Part shown: positions 26,136 to 33,870 of the stretch, one piece after another
Numbering within the stretch: position 1 is the stretch's first letter
Layout of the letters: each line of letters begins with the position of its first letter
Source: Streptococcus sanguinis
GTDB taxonomy: Bacteria; Bacillota; Bacilli; Lactobacillales; Streptococcaceae
Assembly: GCA_013378335.1 (NCBI GenBank)
Contig: CP040556.1
Coordinates: 2,285,492 to 2,349,491 of the forward strand
Length of the DNA stretch: 64,000 nucleotides
Direction: 5' to 3'
Notes under the pieces: model-generated
Seen by the model: only the letters and a program-made list of their open reading frames with translations
What the model was told of the DNA's origin: nothing
Databases searched by the model: none
Translations under genes and position numbers: made by a program

Positions 26136-27087
26136 ATTTTGCAATCCCTTCACTGATTGTCAACTTGGGTTGATAGCCCAAATCCCTTACTGCTGCTGAT
26201 ATATCCAGCGTTTGACTGTAACGCATTAAGTAATAAGTGTAAAGAGTCAGAGGAGGCTCTTTTTCAATGTTAAAAAAGCGATAAAAGCTTTCAAATCCCT
26301 GTGCCAGAAGACCTAGAAAAGCGGCAGGCAATTTAACATAACGTTTACGAACCTGTAAACCATCCAAAGTTTCATCCAGCATATCCTTGAAACTACGGGA
26401 TTCTCCGTTGGTAATGTTGTAAACTTGTCCTTGCGCTTCTGGAAATTCCAAAGCCAGACGAACAGCCAAGGCCACATTTTCCACACAGGTCATGTCCATC
26501 ATTTGCTGGCCATTTCTGATAAGTGGAATCGCCAGTTTTTGACTTAAGCGCAGAATCCTAGGAAAGATACTGGTGTCTCCAATACCAAAGAGCCCTCTAG
26601 GACGTAAGATAACTGATGGAACTTGAGGATAACTTCGGACAATCCGCTCAGCCATGAGCTTGCTTTTTATATAGAAATTCAGCTCATTTTCCTGAGGAGC
26701 AGCCTCTTCTTTGATAGCCAATTGGTCACGCGCCGCAGCATAAACACTCGGAGAGGAAATATAGACCAGTCTTTGCACTCCAAAATGTCGGCAGGCTTCC
26801 ATAACCAACTTGGTTCCTACTACATTGGTCTGATAAAACTGCTCCCAGGGTCCCCAAATCGTTGAGAGAGCACCAGCATGCACCACTGCATCCACTCCTT
26901 CGCAGGCTGCAAAAATTTCTTCTTCTCTGGTAAAATCTCCAGCAAAAAACTCTACTAAAGGACCTTCTAACTGCCGACCAGCCTTCAGATTACGGCCAAA
27001 AGCCCGCACCTGATAGCCTTGTTCAGCCAGCTCTTCAACAACATACTTTCCTAGAAAGCCAGTCGCTCCTGTCACTAGAACCTTCAT
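26110..27087 (-). CDS. NAD-dependent epimerase / 3-beta-HSD-like reductase
   Basis: A 325-residue extended short-chain dehydrogenase. The NAD(P) site is VLVTGATGFLGKYVVEEL, the active site serine region is VYISSPSVYAA, and the YxxxK is in NFYIKSKLMAERIV. The mid-section VILRPRGLFGIGDTSIFPR is typical of 3-beta-hydroxysteroid dehydrogenase/OleD-type reductases. AAAGGAG precedes the ATG at 27087. It is the first gene of the cluster; in the ole pathway the matching enzyme reduces the beta-ketoacid made by OleA. Confidence 0.82.
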   Translation of the reverse strand: MKVLVTGATGFLGKYVVEELAEQGYQVRAFGRNLKAGRQLEGPLVEFFAGDFTREEEIFAACEGVDAVVHAGALSTIWGPWEQFYQTNVVGTKLVMEACRHFGVQRLVYISSPSVYAAARDQLAIKEEAAPQENELNFYIKSKLMAERIVRSYPQVPSVILRPRGLFGIGDTSIFPRILRLSQKLAIPLIRNGQQMMDMTCVENVALAVRLALEFPEAQGQVYNITNGESRSFKDMLDETLDGLQVRKRYVKLPAAFLGLLAQGFESFYRFFNIEKEPPLTLYTYYLMRYSQTLDISAAVRDLGYQPKLTISEGIAKYVQHYREN

Positions 27088-27302
27088 CGCTACTCCTTTC
27101 ATATAATTTTCTGTTTCTGTCTTGTCCCCATTATACACCATTTCAGCAAATCTTCCGTAAAAAAGCTGGAAAAAATCTTTACAGAGTGTCTCACCTGATT
27201 GGATAGGAGCAGAAAGAAATAAGATAATTTCCCAAAACAGCTGTCTCAATCCATTGACATTTTTTTAGTTGGAAATAGCTCTGATTAATTCATTGAGAGT
27301 AT

Positions 27303-27330
27303 AAAAAAGAAGCCGGAAAACCGACTTCTG
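27303..27330 (-). terminator. Terminator of rpsD
   Basis: Minus strand AGAAGTCGG-TTTT-CCGGCTTCT followed by TTTTT; 13 bp after the rpsD stop. Confidence 0.85.
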
Positions 27331-27342
27331 AACAAATACAAA

Positions 27343-27954
27343 TTAAAGCATTTTGTTGTAGAATTCAACGATAAGTGCTTCGTTGATTTCTGGGTTGATT
27401 TCATCGCGCTCTGGAAGGCGAGTCAATGAACCTTCTAATTTTTCAGCATCGAATGATACGAATGCTGGACGTCCAAGAGTTGCTTCAACAGCTTCAAGGA
27501 TTGCTGGAACTTTCAATGATTTCTCACGAACTGAGATCACTTGACCTGGAGTTACGCGGTATGATGGGATATCAACGCGTTTGCCGTCAACAAGGATGTG
27601 ACCGTGGTTTACGAATTGACGAGCTTGACGACGAGTAGTCGCAAGACCAAGACGGTAAACAACGTTATCCAAGCGACGCTCCAAGAGAAGCATGAAGTTG
27701 AAACCAAGGATTCCTTCTTTGATTTTTGAAGCTTGAACAAACAAGTTACGGAATTGCTTTTCACCTACACCGTAAGTGAAACGAAGTTTTTGCTTTTCAG
27801 CCAATTGCAAACCGTATTCTGACAATTTGCTGCGGTTGTTTGGTCCATGCTGGCCAGGTACATAGTTACGGCGAGCCAATTCTTTACCTGTACCAGTAAG
27901 AGAAAGACCCAAACGACGAGCTTGTTTCCAAGATGGTCCTGTATAACGTGACAT
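27343..27954 (-). CDS. rpsD: 30S ribosomal protein S4
   Basis: A 203-residue primary 16S rRNA-binding protein. It begins [25 protein letters not shown] and has the S4 domain [22 protein letters not shown]. The ATG at 27954 has an AGGAGGAC site; upstream in-frame codons to 28080 are not part of the family. The gene stands alone between two terminators, with its own promoter and a structured 5' leader (28016-28066). It lacks the Cys zinc motif of the other S4 type. Confidence 0.97.
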   Translation of the reverse strand: MSRYTGPSWKQARRLGLSLTGTGKELARRNYVPGQHGPNNRSKLSEYGLQLAEKQKLRFTYGVGEKQFRNLFVQASKIKEGILGFNFMLLLERRLDNVVYRLGLATTRRQARQFVNHGHILVDGKRVDIPSYRVTPGQVISVREKSLKVPAILEAVEATLGRPAFVSFDAEKLEGSLTRLPERDEINPEINEALIVEFYNKML

Positions 27955-28015
27955 AAAAATGTCCTCCTGTAAATTTTTTTTGAGGAAATAGTCACTTAGA
28001 AAGCCCTGATTCGTG

Positions 28016-28066
28016 CAGAACATTTTCGCCCAAACAGCTAAGGCTACTTTTATAGCTGATGTTCTG
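28016..28066 (-). promoter_or_regulatory. Structured rpsD leader, possible S4 autoregulatory element
   Basis: In the leader RNA, CAGAACAT pairs with ATGTTCTG and, nested inside, CAGCTA pairs with TAGCTG. It lies about 60-110 bases before the rpsD start. S4 is known to bind its own leader in other bacteria (E. coli alpha operon, Bacillus rpsD). No published motif was checked; this is a candidate from base pairing alone. Confidence 0.5.
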
Positions 28067-28110
28067 TTGACGAGCTCCATGCTTTCCTGCTGCTATTTCA
28101 CACAAAGGCT

Positions 28111-28139
28111 ATTGTACCATGAATAAAGTCAAAAGTAAA
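28111..28139 (-). promoter_or_regulatory. Predicted rpsD promoter
   Basis: Minus strand TTTACT (28139-28134), 17 bases, TACAAT (28116-28111), about 160 bp before rpsD, leaving room for the leader. Confidence 0.6.
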
Positions 28140-28150
28140 GGGGCTTATGC

Positions 28151-28176
28151 AAAAAATCAAGCCAAAAGGCTTGATT
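28151..28176 (-). terminator. Terminator of the thiamine-precursor ABC operon
   Basis: AATCAAGCC / GGCTTGATT stem with a TTTT loop and a six-T tail on the minus strand. Confidence 0.85.
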
Positions 28177-28216
28177 GAAGTTGTTTCTTGAAAGCAAAGG
28201 AATTCAGGCAGTTACT

Positions 28217-28939
28217 TCACACTCCCAAAACCCTCAAAATCTCCTTCTTGTATCGTAGCTTCTGCAATTCCTTATCCTCGTTGTCTAACCAGCTTAGCGA
28301 TAGATTTGCCACGATTTGTCCAGGACGATTTTTCAAAATATAGATACGGTCACTGAGAGCCAGAGCTTCCTCGATGCTATGAGTAATGAGGAGAGTCGTC
28401 AGACCTAGCTTACGGTGAATATCCAGATACCAAGCGTGTAGCTCCATCTTAGTTAGCTCATCCAAAGCACTAAAGGCCTCGTCTAGAAGAAATAGCTTGT
28501 GGCCGAACATATAGGTCCGCAGCAGAGCCACGCGCTGCCGCATCCCTCCACTCAGCTCATGTGGATACTTTTCTGCCACATCAAAGAGCCCGAACTCCTT
28601 CAAAATCTGAGTTGCCTGCTCCGTCGCTTCCTTTTTAGATACTTTTCGGATTAGCAGGGGCAAGATGACATTGCCCAGCACCGTCTTGTGCTCCAGCAGC
28701 AAGTCCTTCTGCAGCATATAACTCACCCGGCCCTTGGGATTTTCCTGTCCGTCTAGGACAATCCTACCAGTCTGGACCTCCAAAATCCCAGCAATCAGAT
28801 TAAAGAGGGTCGTTTTCCCAACGCCACTAGGACCCAAGATTGCTACTACTTGTCCAGCTTCCACCTCTAGGTTGATATCTTTCAAAATCTGCTGTTCATC
28901 GTAAGCGTAACTTACATTTTCAAGTTTAATTTCTGTCAT
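28217..28939 (-). CDS. thiZ: ABC transporter ATPase, thiamine precursor (ThiZ-like)
   Basis: A 240-residue nitrate/taurine/NMT1-family ATPase. Walker A is AILGPSGVGKTTLFNLI, signature LSGGMRQRVALLRT, Walker B LFLLDEAFSALD, H-loop LLITHSIEEALALSD. It overlaps the binding protein gene by 1 bp-type coupling (TAATG). Together with the binding protein and permease behind a TPP riboswitch, it should energise uptake of thiamine or its pyrimidine precursor (formylaminopyrimidine/HMP). Confidence 0.85.
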   Translation of the reverse strand: MTEIKLENVSYAYDEQQILKDINLEVEAGQVVAILGPSGVGKTTLFNLIAGILEVQTGRIVLDGQENPKGRVSYMLQKDLLLEHKTVLGNVILPLLIRKVSKKEATEQATQILKEFGLFDVAEKYPHELSGGMRQRVALLRTYMFGHKLFLLDEAFSALDELTKMELHAWYLDIHRKLGLTTLLITHSIEEALALSDRIYILKNRPGQIVANLSLSWLDNEDKELQKLRYKKEILRVLGV

Positions 28940-29937
28940 TATTTTATATAATCGTTGCTAAATCCCTTGTCACTCAAGTCATTGTCCACGATACCCTTAT
29001 CCTTGGCCCATTTGTAAAAGGCATTCCAGCGGCTAGCCTCAAACTGTCCCCACTTATCCTTATCAGATGCATATTGCTCGGACAGATATTTTTGGGAAGC
29101 CAAGACAAAGTCGCGCTTGTTTTTCAATTCCGGCGCATGCTTGATTAAAATATCCGCTGCTTCTTCAGGATGTCCCATGGCATATTGATAGCCTTTCTTG
29201 ATAGCCTGCAGGACCTTTTTCGCCTCGTCCGGATTCTTCTTGAGATAGTCATTATTAGCAATAATCACTGGAGAATAATAGTCAAACTCCTTGACATAGT
29301 CCTTCATATAAAAGAAATTAGTGTCCATACCCTGAGTTTGAGCCATGATGCCGTCCCAGCCATGATAAATCCACGCTGCATCAAACAAGCCATTTTCAAT
29401 CGGCGTAATTGAGTTGGAATCGTTGTTGGGAACTTTTTCCACTTCATCAAACTGACCTCCTTGGCTTTCAACCAAGGTTTTGAGCATGCCCAGCTCCACC
29501 GGATCATTCCAGGTGCCGTATTTCTTTCCAGCCAGATCCTTAGGCCCTGTAATACCTGCAGACTTCTTAGAAATAATGCCCGAAGTATTATGCTCTACAA
29601 TAGCTGCGACAGCTGTGATTTCTGCGCCCTTATCCAATTTTTTAGCCATGGAGTCTTGGAAGTAAATACCAAAAGGCGCCTTGCCGTTGATAATCAGATC
29701 CGAACTGCTATCTTCAGGCGGCAACTTGATATCCACATCCACGCCTGCTTCCTTGAAGTAGCCCTTTTCCTGAGCTACATAAAGGCCTGTATGGTTGGTG
29801 TTAGGTGACCAGTCTAGGATAAAATCAATCTTTTTATCCTTGCTTTCAGACGTAGATTTCGACTGACCGCAGGCCGCTAGGCCAATGATTGATACGGCAG
29901 CCAAGCCTGCCAGCAACACTTTACAACTTTTTTTCAT
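28939..29937 (-). CDS. thiY: ABC transporter substrate-binding lipoprotein, thiamine precursor (ThiY-like)
   Basis: A 332-residue lipoprotein with signal KKSCKVLLAGLAAVSIIGLAACGQ (cleaved before Cys). The mature part begins KIDFILDWSPNTNHTGLYVAQEKGYF, the standard NMT1/THI5-like signature of pyrimidine precursor-binding proteins. It captures the substrate outside the membrane. Two adjacent ATGs (29940, 29937) follow an AGAGG site; I use the second. The gene sits between permease and ATPase. Confidence 0.87.
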   Translation of the reverse strand: MKKSCKVLLAGLAAVSIIGLAACGQSKSTSESKDKKIDFILDWSPNTNHTGLYVAQEKGYFKEAGVDVDIKLPPEDSSSDLIINGKAPFGIYFQDSMAKKLDKGAEITAVAAIVEHNTSGIISKKSAGITGPKDLAGKKYGTWNDPVELGMLKTLVESQGGQFDEVEKVPNNDSNSITPIENGLFDAAWIYHGWDGIMAQTQGMDTNFFYMKDYVKEFDYYSPVIIANNDYLKKNPDEAKKVLQAIKKGYQYAMGHPEEAADILIKHAPELKNKRDFVLASQKYLSEQYASDKDKWGQFEASRWNAFYKWAKDKGIVDNDLSDKGFSNDYIK

Positions 29938-29981
29938 CATTATCCTCTTTTCTTTCTTTGTAAAATAGCAGAGCTGAGCTC

Positions 29982-30734
29982 CTATTTCCACTTAATGACA
30001 TATTTTTCACTGACAGCCACCAGCTTCATCCCCAGAAGACTGATGACCGAAACCAATATGATAATAGCAAACATAGTGTCGTACTGGAAGAGTTTCTTAG
30101 ACTGAATCATGTAAACACCCAGGCCTTCAAAACCGCCCAGCCATTCGGAAACCACAGTCGTAATAAAGGCATAGGAAACACTGACGCGCAAGCCCGCATA
30201 GAAATAAGGCAAGCTAGCTGGAATCTTAAAATGCCAGAGAATCTGCCAGCGATTGGCCTGCATAAGCTCAAAGAGAGTCAGAGTATCTCGGTCGCAATGC
30301 CGAAAACCATCCAGAATACTGACGATAATCGGAAAAGTTGTCGTCAGAATAATGAGCACAATCTTGGGCAAAATCCCATAACCCAGCCAGAGAACCAAGA
30401 TTGGCGCCAAAGCAATGGTCGGAATAGTCTGCACCACGACCATCATGGGGTAGATCAGATCATTGAGCCAGCTCACGCTGTCCATGAGTATAGCTAGTAT
30501 ACAGGCCAAGATAAGACCCAGCAGTAAACCCAGCAAGGCTACTTTTAAGGTGGCCCAGCTATGACTTGCTAGAAATCCAGCATCTCTGATAAAGGCCTGA
30601 CCGATTTCCAGTGGCGTCGGCAGGATAAACTTGGGCAAGAGCTTGAGCCAGCCCATGACCTGCCAGATGACAAGTACACCCAGCATCCCTAAGAGACCGA
30701 TTTGCTGTCGCATCAACCTTTGTAGTGCTTTCAT
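29982..30734 (-). CDS. thiX: ABC transporter permease, thiamine precursor (ThiX-like)
   Basis: A 250-residue BPD_transp_1 permease with about six membrane helices. The EAA loop region is ELMQANRWQILWHFKIPASLPYFYAGLRV (split here by reading), ending SEWLGGFEGLGVYMI, typical of nitrate/taurine/NMT1-type permeases. I start at the ATG at 30734; GGAGG lies 12 bases upstream, rather far, and the open frame runs back through the riboswitch terminator, which is not coding. First gene after the TPP riboswitch. Confidence 0.85.
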   Translation of the reverse strand: MKALQRLMRQQIGLLGMLGVLVIWQVMGWLKLLPKFILPTPLEIGQAFIRDAGFLASHSWATLKVALLGLLLGLILACILAILMDSVSWLNDLIYPMMVVVQTIPTIALAPILVLWLGYGILPKIVLIILTTTFPIIVSILDGFRHCDRDTLTLFELMQANRWQILWHFKIPASLPYFYAGLRVSVSYAFITTVVSEWLGGFEGLGVYMIQSKKLFQYDTMFAIIILVSVISLLGMKLVAVSEKYVIKWK

Positions 30735-30804
30735 TAGAATGCTTTTCCTCCCTTCCTGCATTTTAGTGCTGCAAATCTTCAAGATATCACCATTCGATAA
30801 AGAT

Positions 30805-30840
30805 GATAAAAGAAAAGACCTTTTCCGTATATGGAAAAGG
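30805..30840 (-). terminator. Riboswitch expression-platform terminator
   Basis: Minus strand CCTTTTCC-ATATAC-GGAAAAGG followed by TCTTTTCTTTT, just after the TPP aptamer and before the thiX-like start. TPP binding should favour this stem. Confidence 0.8.
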
Positions 30841-30864
30841 CGCACAAATACCACATTTTTTCGG

Positions 30865-30945
30865 TATGTTTCCTACGCTGGCATTACCCAGATCAGGTGC
30901 GGTCGAAGCTTACACTTCCTCTCAGACTGTACACAGACTCCCATA
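30865..30945 (-). ncRNA. TPP riboswitch (THI element)
   Basis: On the minus strand the conserved aptamer parts are present in order: P1 TATG...CATA, CTGAGAGGAAG (P2/P3 with the CUGAGA motif), CGACCGCACCTGATCTGG and GTAATGCCAGCGTAGGAA (the P4/P5 thi-box core). The intervening loop is AGTGTAAGCTTCG. It lies in the leader of the ThiXYZ-type operon with a terminator after it, so excess thiamine pyrophosphate should stop transcription. Confidence 0.93.
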
Positions 30946-31038
30946 TATAGGACTATGATAGCGCAATCATCAGCAAATGTCAAGGTTTGAGCTTGGGCCC
31001 CCTCCTTTTCAACTATAAGTAAAGCAAATTATCATCAA

Positions 31039-31662
31039 TCAGCCAAACTTCCCTTTCGCAGCCAGCAAAGTCTCCATAGCCCTGATATTCTCTGTCTCGC
31101 TTGTGGATAAGATGGTTTCAAAGCCCAGTTCAGCTGCCGTATCTAAGTTAGCCTGAATATCATCAATGAAGACGGATTCTACTGGATTCAGATTATATTT
31201 TTTCAAGAGCTTTTGGTAAATCTCTGCTTCCGGCTTGACGACACCGACCTCTGAGGAAAGGATATAGCCCGACAGCAGTGGGTAAATGGGCAACAAACCA
31301 GCTTTTTCAATATGATAAAAAATCTCGCAAGTGGTTGACAAGATATAGATTCGATAGCCTTGCTTAGCCCATAGTTCAATCTTTTCCTGTAAATCACTGT
31401 AAACATGCACAACCTCATACCAATGGTAGAAGATATTCTTAACGGCAGAATGATAAGAATCGTCCAACACAGCTTGCACTTCATTACAAGCTTCTTTCAA
31501 ACTCAGCTATCCCTTGTCCGTCTGATGCCAGACACCTGACTCAAAAATAGCCTGTCTAAGCGCCTGCCGCCGCTCTTTCTCAGGTTCAAAATAGGATAAG
31601 ATTTTCTCAGAATTCCATTCAATCAAGACATTGCCCAAATCAAAAACCAAATTTTTAATCAT
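31039..31662 (-). pseudogene. HAD hydrolase with in-frame TAG
   Basis: From the ATG at 31662 (AGGTGG site) the frame reads MIKNLVFDLGNVLIEWNSEK, a HAD motif I (DLGNVL), and continues to HQTDKG, then TAG at 31509-31507, then LSLKEACNEVQ without frame change. After the stop are YILSTTCEIF (motif II), KPEAEIYQKLL (motif III Lys) and SVFIDDIQANLDTA (motif IV). The whole would be about 207 residues, close to YihX/epoxide hydrolase-type HAD proteins. GAG to TAG is a one-base change, as DKGELS is usual here. A downstream TTG could start a 153-residue remnant lacking the nucleophile Asp, so it would be inactive. Confidence 0.82.
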
Positions 31663-31736
31663 GATGACCACCTGTTTTCTTTTTTATCATACCCTGTATA
31701 AGTCGCTTTGACTGAGGAATTGCTTCAAATATAAGT

Positions 31737-31756
31737 AAAAAGACCCGCTGGGCCTT
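31737..31756 (-). terminator. Terminator after veg
   Basis: Minus strand GGCCC-AGC-GGGTC then TTTTTA, immediately after the veg stop. Confidence 0.7.
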
Positions 31757-31757
31757 T

Positions 31758-32033
31758 CTATTCATCAAAATAACGGATGAGGTTCTTTTCTGTCAAAATG
31801 TCAGAATAAGTATAAGACTCTACATAGGTATTAGAGATTTCCCCTGGCTGACCGCCTTCATTGGAATATTCCACGATAAACAAAGACGGATAGACTTCAA
31901 TCAGACGGCCTTGCTTGCTTTTTTGGCGCTTACGACCGTTTTCCAGCGTCATCTCAACGATTTGTCCTTCATGCGCCTTGATATCTTCTTTGATTTTTTT
32001 CATTTTTGCCACATCTGTAAATGCATCACTCAT
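31758..32033 (-). CDS. veg: Veg family protein
   Basis: A 91-residue small protein with the Veg fold: KEDIKAHEGQIVEMTLENGRKR, then GRLIEVYPSLFIVEYSN, an SH3-like beta barrel. In Bacillus subtilis Veg promotes biofilm gene expression by affecting SinR; SinR is not expected in streptococci so the role here is open. It lies 2 bp from the dnaB stop, so it is read from the dnaB operon. Start ATG at 32033 overlaps the dnaB end region closely. Confidence 0.85.
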   Translation of the reverse strand: MSDAFTDVAKMKKIKEDIKAHEGQIVEMTLENGRKRQKSKQGRLIEVYPSLFIVEYSNEGGQPGEISNTYVESYTYSDILTEKNLIRYFDE

Positions 32034-32035
32034 CT

Positions 32036-33391
32036 TTATTCGTCCTCTCTTTTGGAAATACTTGAGAATTTATTATACTCTTTCTGGAAAATTAACTCTA
32101 CTGTACCACGCGCGCCACTCCGGTTTTTCTCGATAATGACTTCAACCTTGTTGTTGGGAATGCCTTCTTCCTCCTCACCAGCGCGATCATAATAATCATC
32201 TCGGTAAAGAAAGGCAACGATATCCGCATCCTGCTCAATGGAACCTGATTCCCGAATATCAGACAGCACCGGCCGCTTATCCTGCCGCTGCTCCACGCCA
32301 CGCGAGAGCTGACTCAGCGCAATAACCGGAACCTTGAGCTCCTTCGCCAAGATTTTCAACTGCCGGGAAATTTCCGAAACTTCTTGCTGGCGATTTTCAC
32401 GACCCGTTCCTGTGATCAACTGCAGATAGTCAATCAAGACCAGACCTAGATTGCCCGTTTCCTGAGCCAGTTTTCGAGCCCGCGAGCGAATCTCTGTAAT
32501 CCGAATCCCTGGTGTATCATCGATATAAATACTAGCATTGGCCAGATTAGCCGTCGCAATGGTATACTTCTGCCACTCTTCATCTGTCAGTTGCCCCGTA
32601 CGAATAGAGTGAGAGTTAATCACCCCTTCTGAAGCCAACATCCGGTCCACCAAGCTTTCCGCTCCCATTTCCAGAGAGAAAATGGCTACAGTCTTATCCA
32701 GCTTGGTTCCGATATTTTGAGCAATATTAAGGGCAAAGGCTGTCTTTCCGACCGCTGGTCGGGCCGCCAAAATGATTAATTCTTCCTCATGCAGACCAGT
32801 CGTCATCTTGTCCAGCTCACGATAGCCAGTCGCAATCCCAGTGATATCTGATGTCTGCAGAGACCGAGCCTCCAGATTGCCAAAGTTAAGATTCAGCACA
32901 TCACGGATATTTTTAAAGCCACTGCGGTTGGCTGTTTCGCTGACATCAATCAGAGCTTTTTCAGCTCCGGCAATAATTTCCTCTGACAGACGGTCACCAT
33001 CGTAGGCTTGATTGATAGACTCTGTCAGACGCGAAATCAGCCGTCTTAGAATAGCCTTTTCTGCAACGATTTTAGCATAGTATTCAGCATTGGCAGATGT
33101 TGGCACAGAATTAACCACTTCCACCAAGTAGCTGAGACCGCCGATATTCTGCAAGTCACCCTGACTGTCCAAAATATTGCGAACAGTCGTTGCATCAATG
33201 GCATCGCCGCGGTCAGCAAGGTCAATCATAGCCTTGAAAATCAAACGATTGGCATACTTAAAGAAGTCAGCAGGCTCGATATACTCACGAACAAAGACCA
33301 GTTTGCTCTCATCAATGAAAATGGCTCCTAAGACGGACTGCTCCGCTAAAATATCCTGAGGCTGAGCTCGGAGTTCATCAATCTCTGCCAT
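32036..33391 (-). CDS. dnaB: Replicative DNA helicase DnaB (DnaC of Gram-positives)
   Basis: A 451-residue hexameric helicase that unwinds the replication fork. The N-terminal domain starts QPQDILAEQSVLGAIFIDE; Walker A is ILAARPAVGKTAFALNIA; further motifs are FSLEMGAESLVDRML, LVLIDYLQLITG and LSQLSRGVEQRQDKRPVLSDIRESGSIEQDADIV in separate parts. Length normal. Follows rplI by 26 bp in the gdpP-rplI-dnaB operon. Confidence 0.96.
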   Translation of the reverse strand: MAEIDELRAQPQDILAEQSVLGAIFIDESKLVFVREYIEPADFFKYANRLIFKAMIDLADRGDAIDATTVRNILDSQGDLQNIGGLSYLVEVVNSVPTSANAEYYAKIVAEKAILRRLISRLTESINQAYDGDRLSEEIIAGAEKALIDVSETANRSGFKNIRDVLNLNFGNLEARSLQTSDITGIATGYRELDKMTTGLHEEELIILAARPAVGKTAFALNIAQNIGTKLDKTVAIFSLEMGAESLVDRMLASEGVINSHSIRTGQLTDEEWQKYTIATANLANASIYIDDTPGIRITEIRSRARKLAQETGNLGLVLIDYLQLITGTGRENRQQEVSEISRQLKILAKELKVPVIALSQLSRGVEQRQDKRPVLSDIRESGSIEQDADIVAFLYRDDYYDRAGEEEEGIPNNKVEVIIEKNRSGARGTVELIFQKEYNKFSSISKREDE

Positions 33392-33417
33392 CGGTAAATC
33401 CTTCCTTCAAATCACTA

Positions 33418-33870
33418 TTATCCTTCTTTAACCCGCAAACGAATCACCCCAGTTATATCCTGATAAATTTTCACTGGAACATCTATCAGACCAATGGAGC
33501 GAATCGGTGAGTCCACCTTAATATGGCGTTTATCGATCTTGATACCGAATTGTTTCTGCAGCTCTTCTGCTATTTTCTTGCTGGTAATAGAGCCAAAGGT
33601 GCGGCCATCCGGACCAACTTTTTCAGTAAATTCAACAAGAGTAGCTTCTTCTGCTAACTTAGTCTTAATAGCCTGAGCTTCTGCCACTAGTTCTGCGTGG
33701 GCTTTTTCTTCAGACTTTTGCTTACCGCGCAGTTCACCGATAGCCTGCGCTGTTGCTTCCTTGGCTAAGTTTTTCTTAATCAAAAAATTTTGAGCATAGC
33801 CAGTCGGCATTTCCTTGATTTCGCCTTTTTTGCCTTTACCTTTTACATCTGCTAAAAAAATTACTTTCAT
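33418..33870 (-). CDS. rplI: 50S ribosomal protein L9
   Basis: A 150-residue ribosomal protein: N-terminal [21 protein letters not shown] and [13 protein letters not shown] are the L9 signature, then a long connecting helix and the C-terminal domain. It starts with an ATG overlapping the gdpP stop by 4 bp and is followed by dnaB, the standard streptococcal order. Confidence 0.96.
   Translation of the reverse strand: MKVIFLADVKGKGKKGEIKEMPTGYAQNFLIKKNLAKEATAQAIGELRGKQKSEEKAHAELVAEAQAIKTKLAEEATLVEFTEKVGPDGRTFGSITSKKIAEELQKQFGIKIDKRHIKVDSPIRSIGLIDVPVKIYQDITGVIRLRVKEG

Noticed and set aside
27470..27480. TACGAAT near 27463 as a ComX cin-box
   Set aside because: Inside rpsD coding sequence with no gene downstream in that orientation.
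27955..28080. N-terminal extension of S4
   Set aside because: Is the structured leader; S4 begins MSRYTGP.
30735..30854. Extension of the ThiX-like permease upstream
   Set aside because: Would translate the riboswitch terminator.
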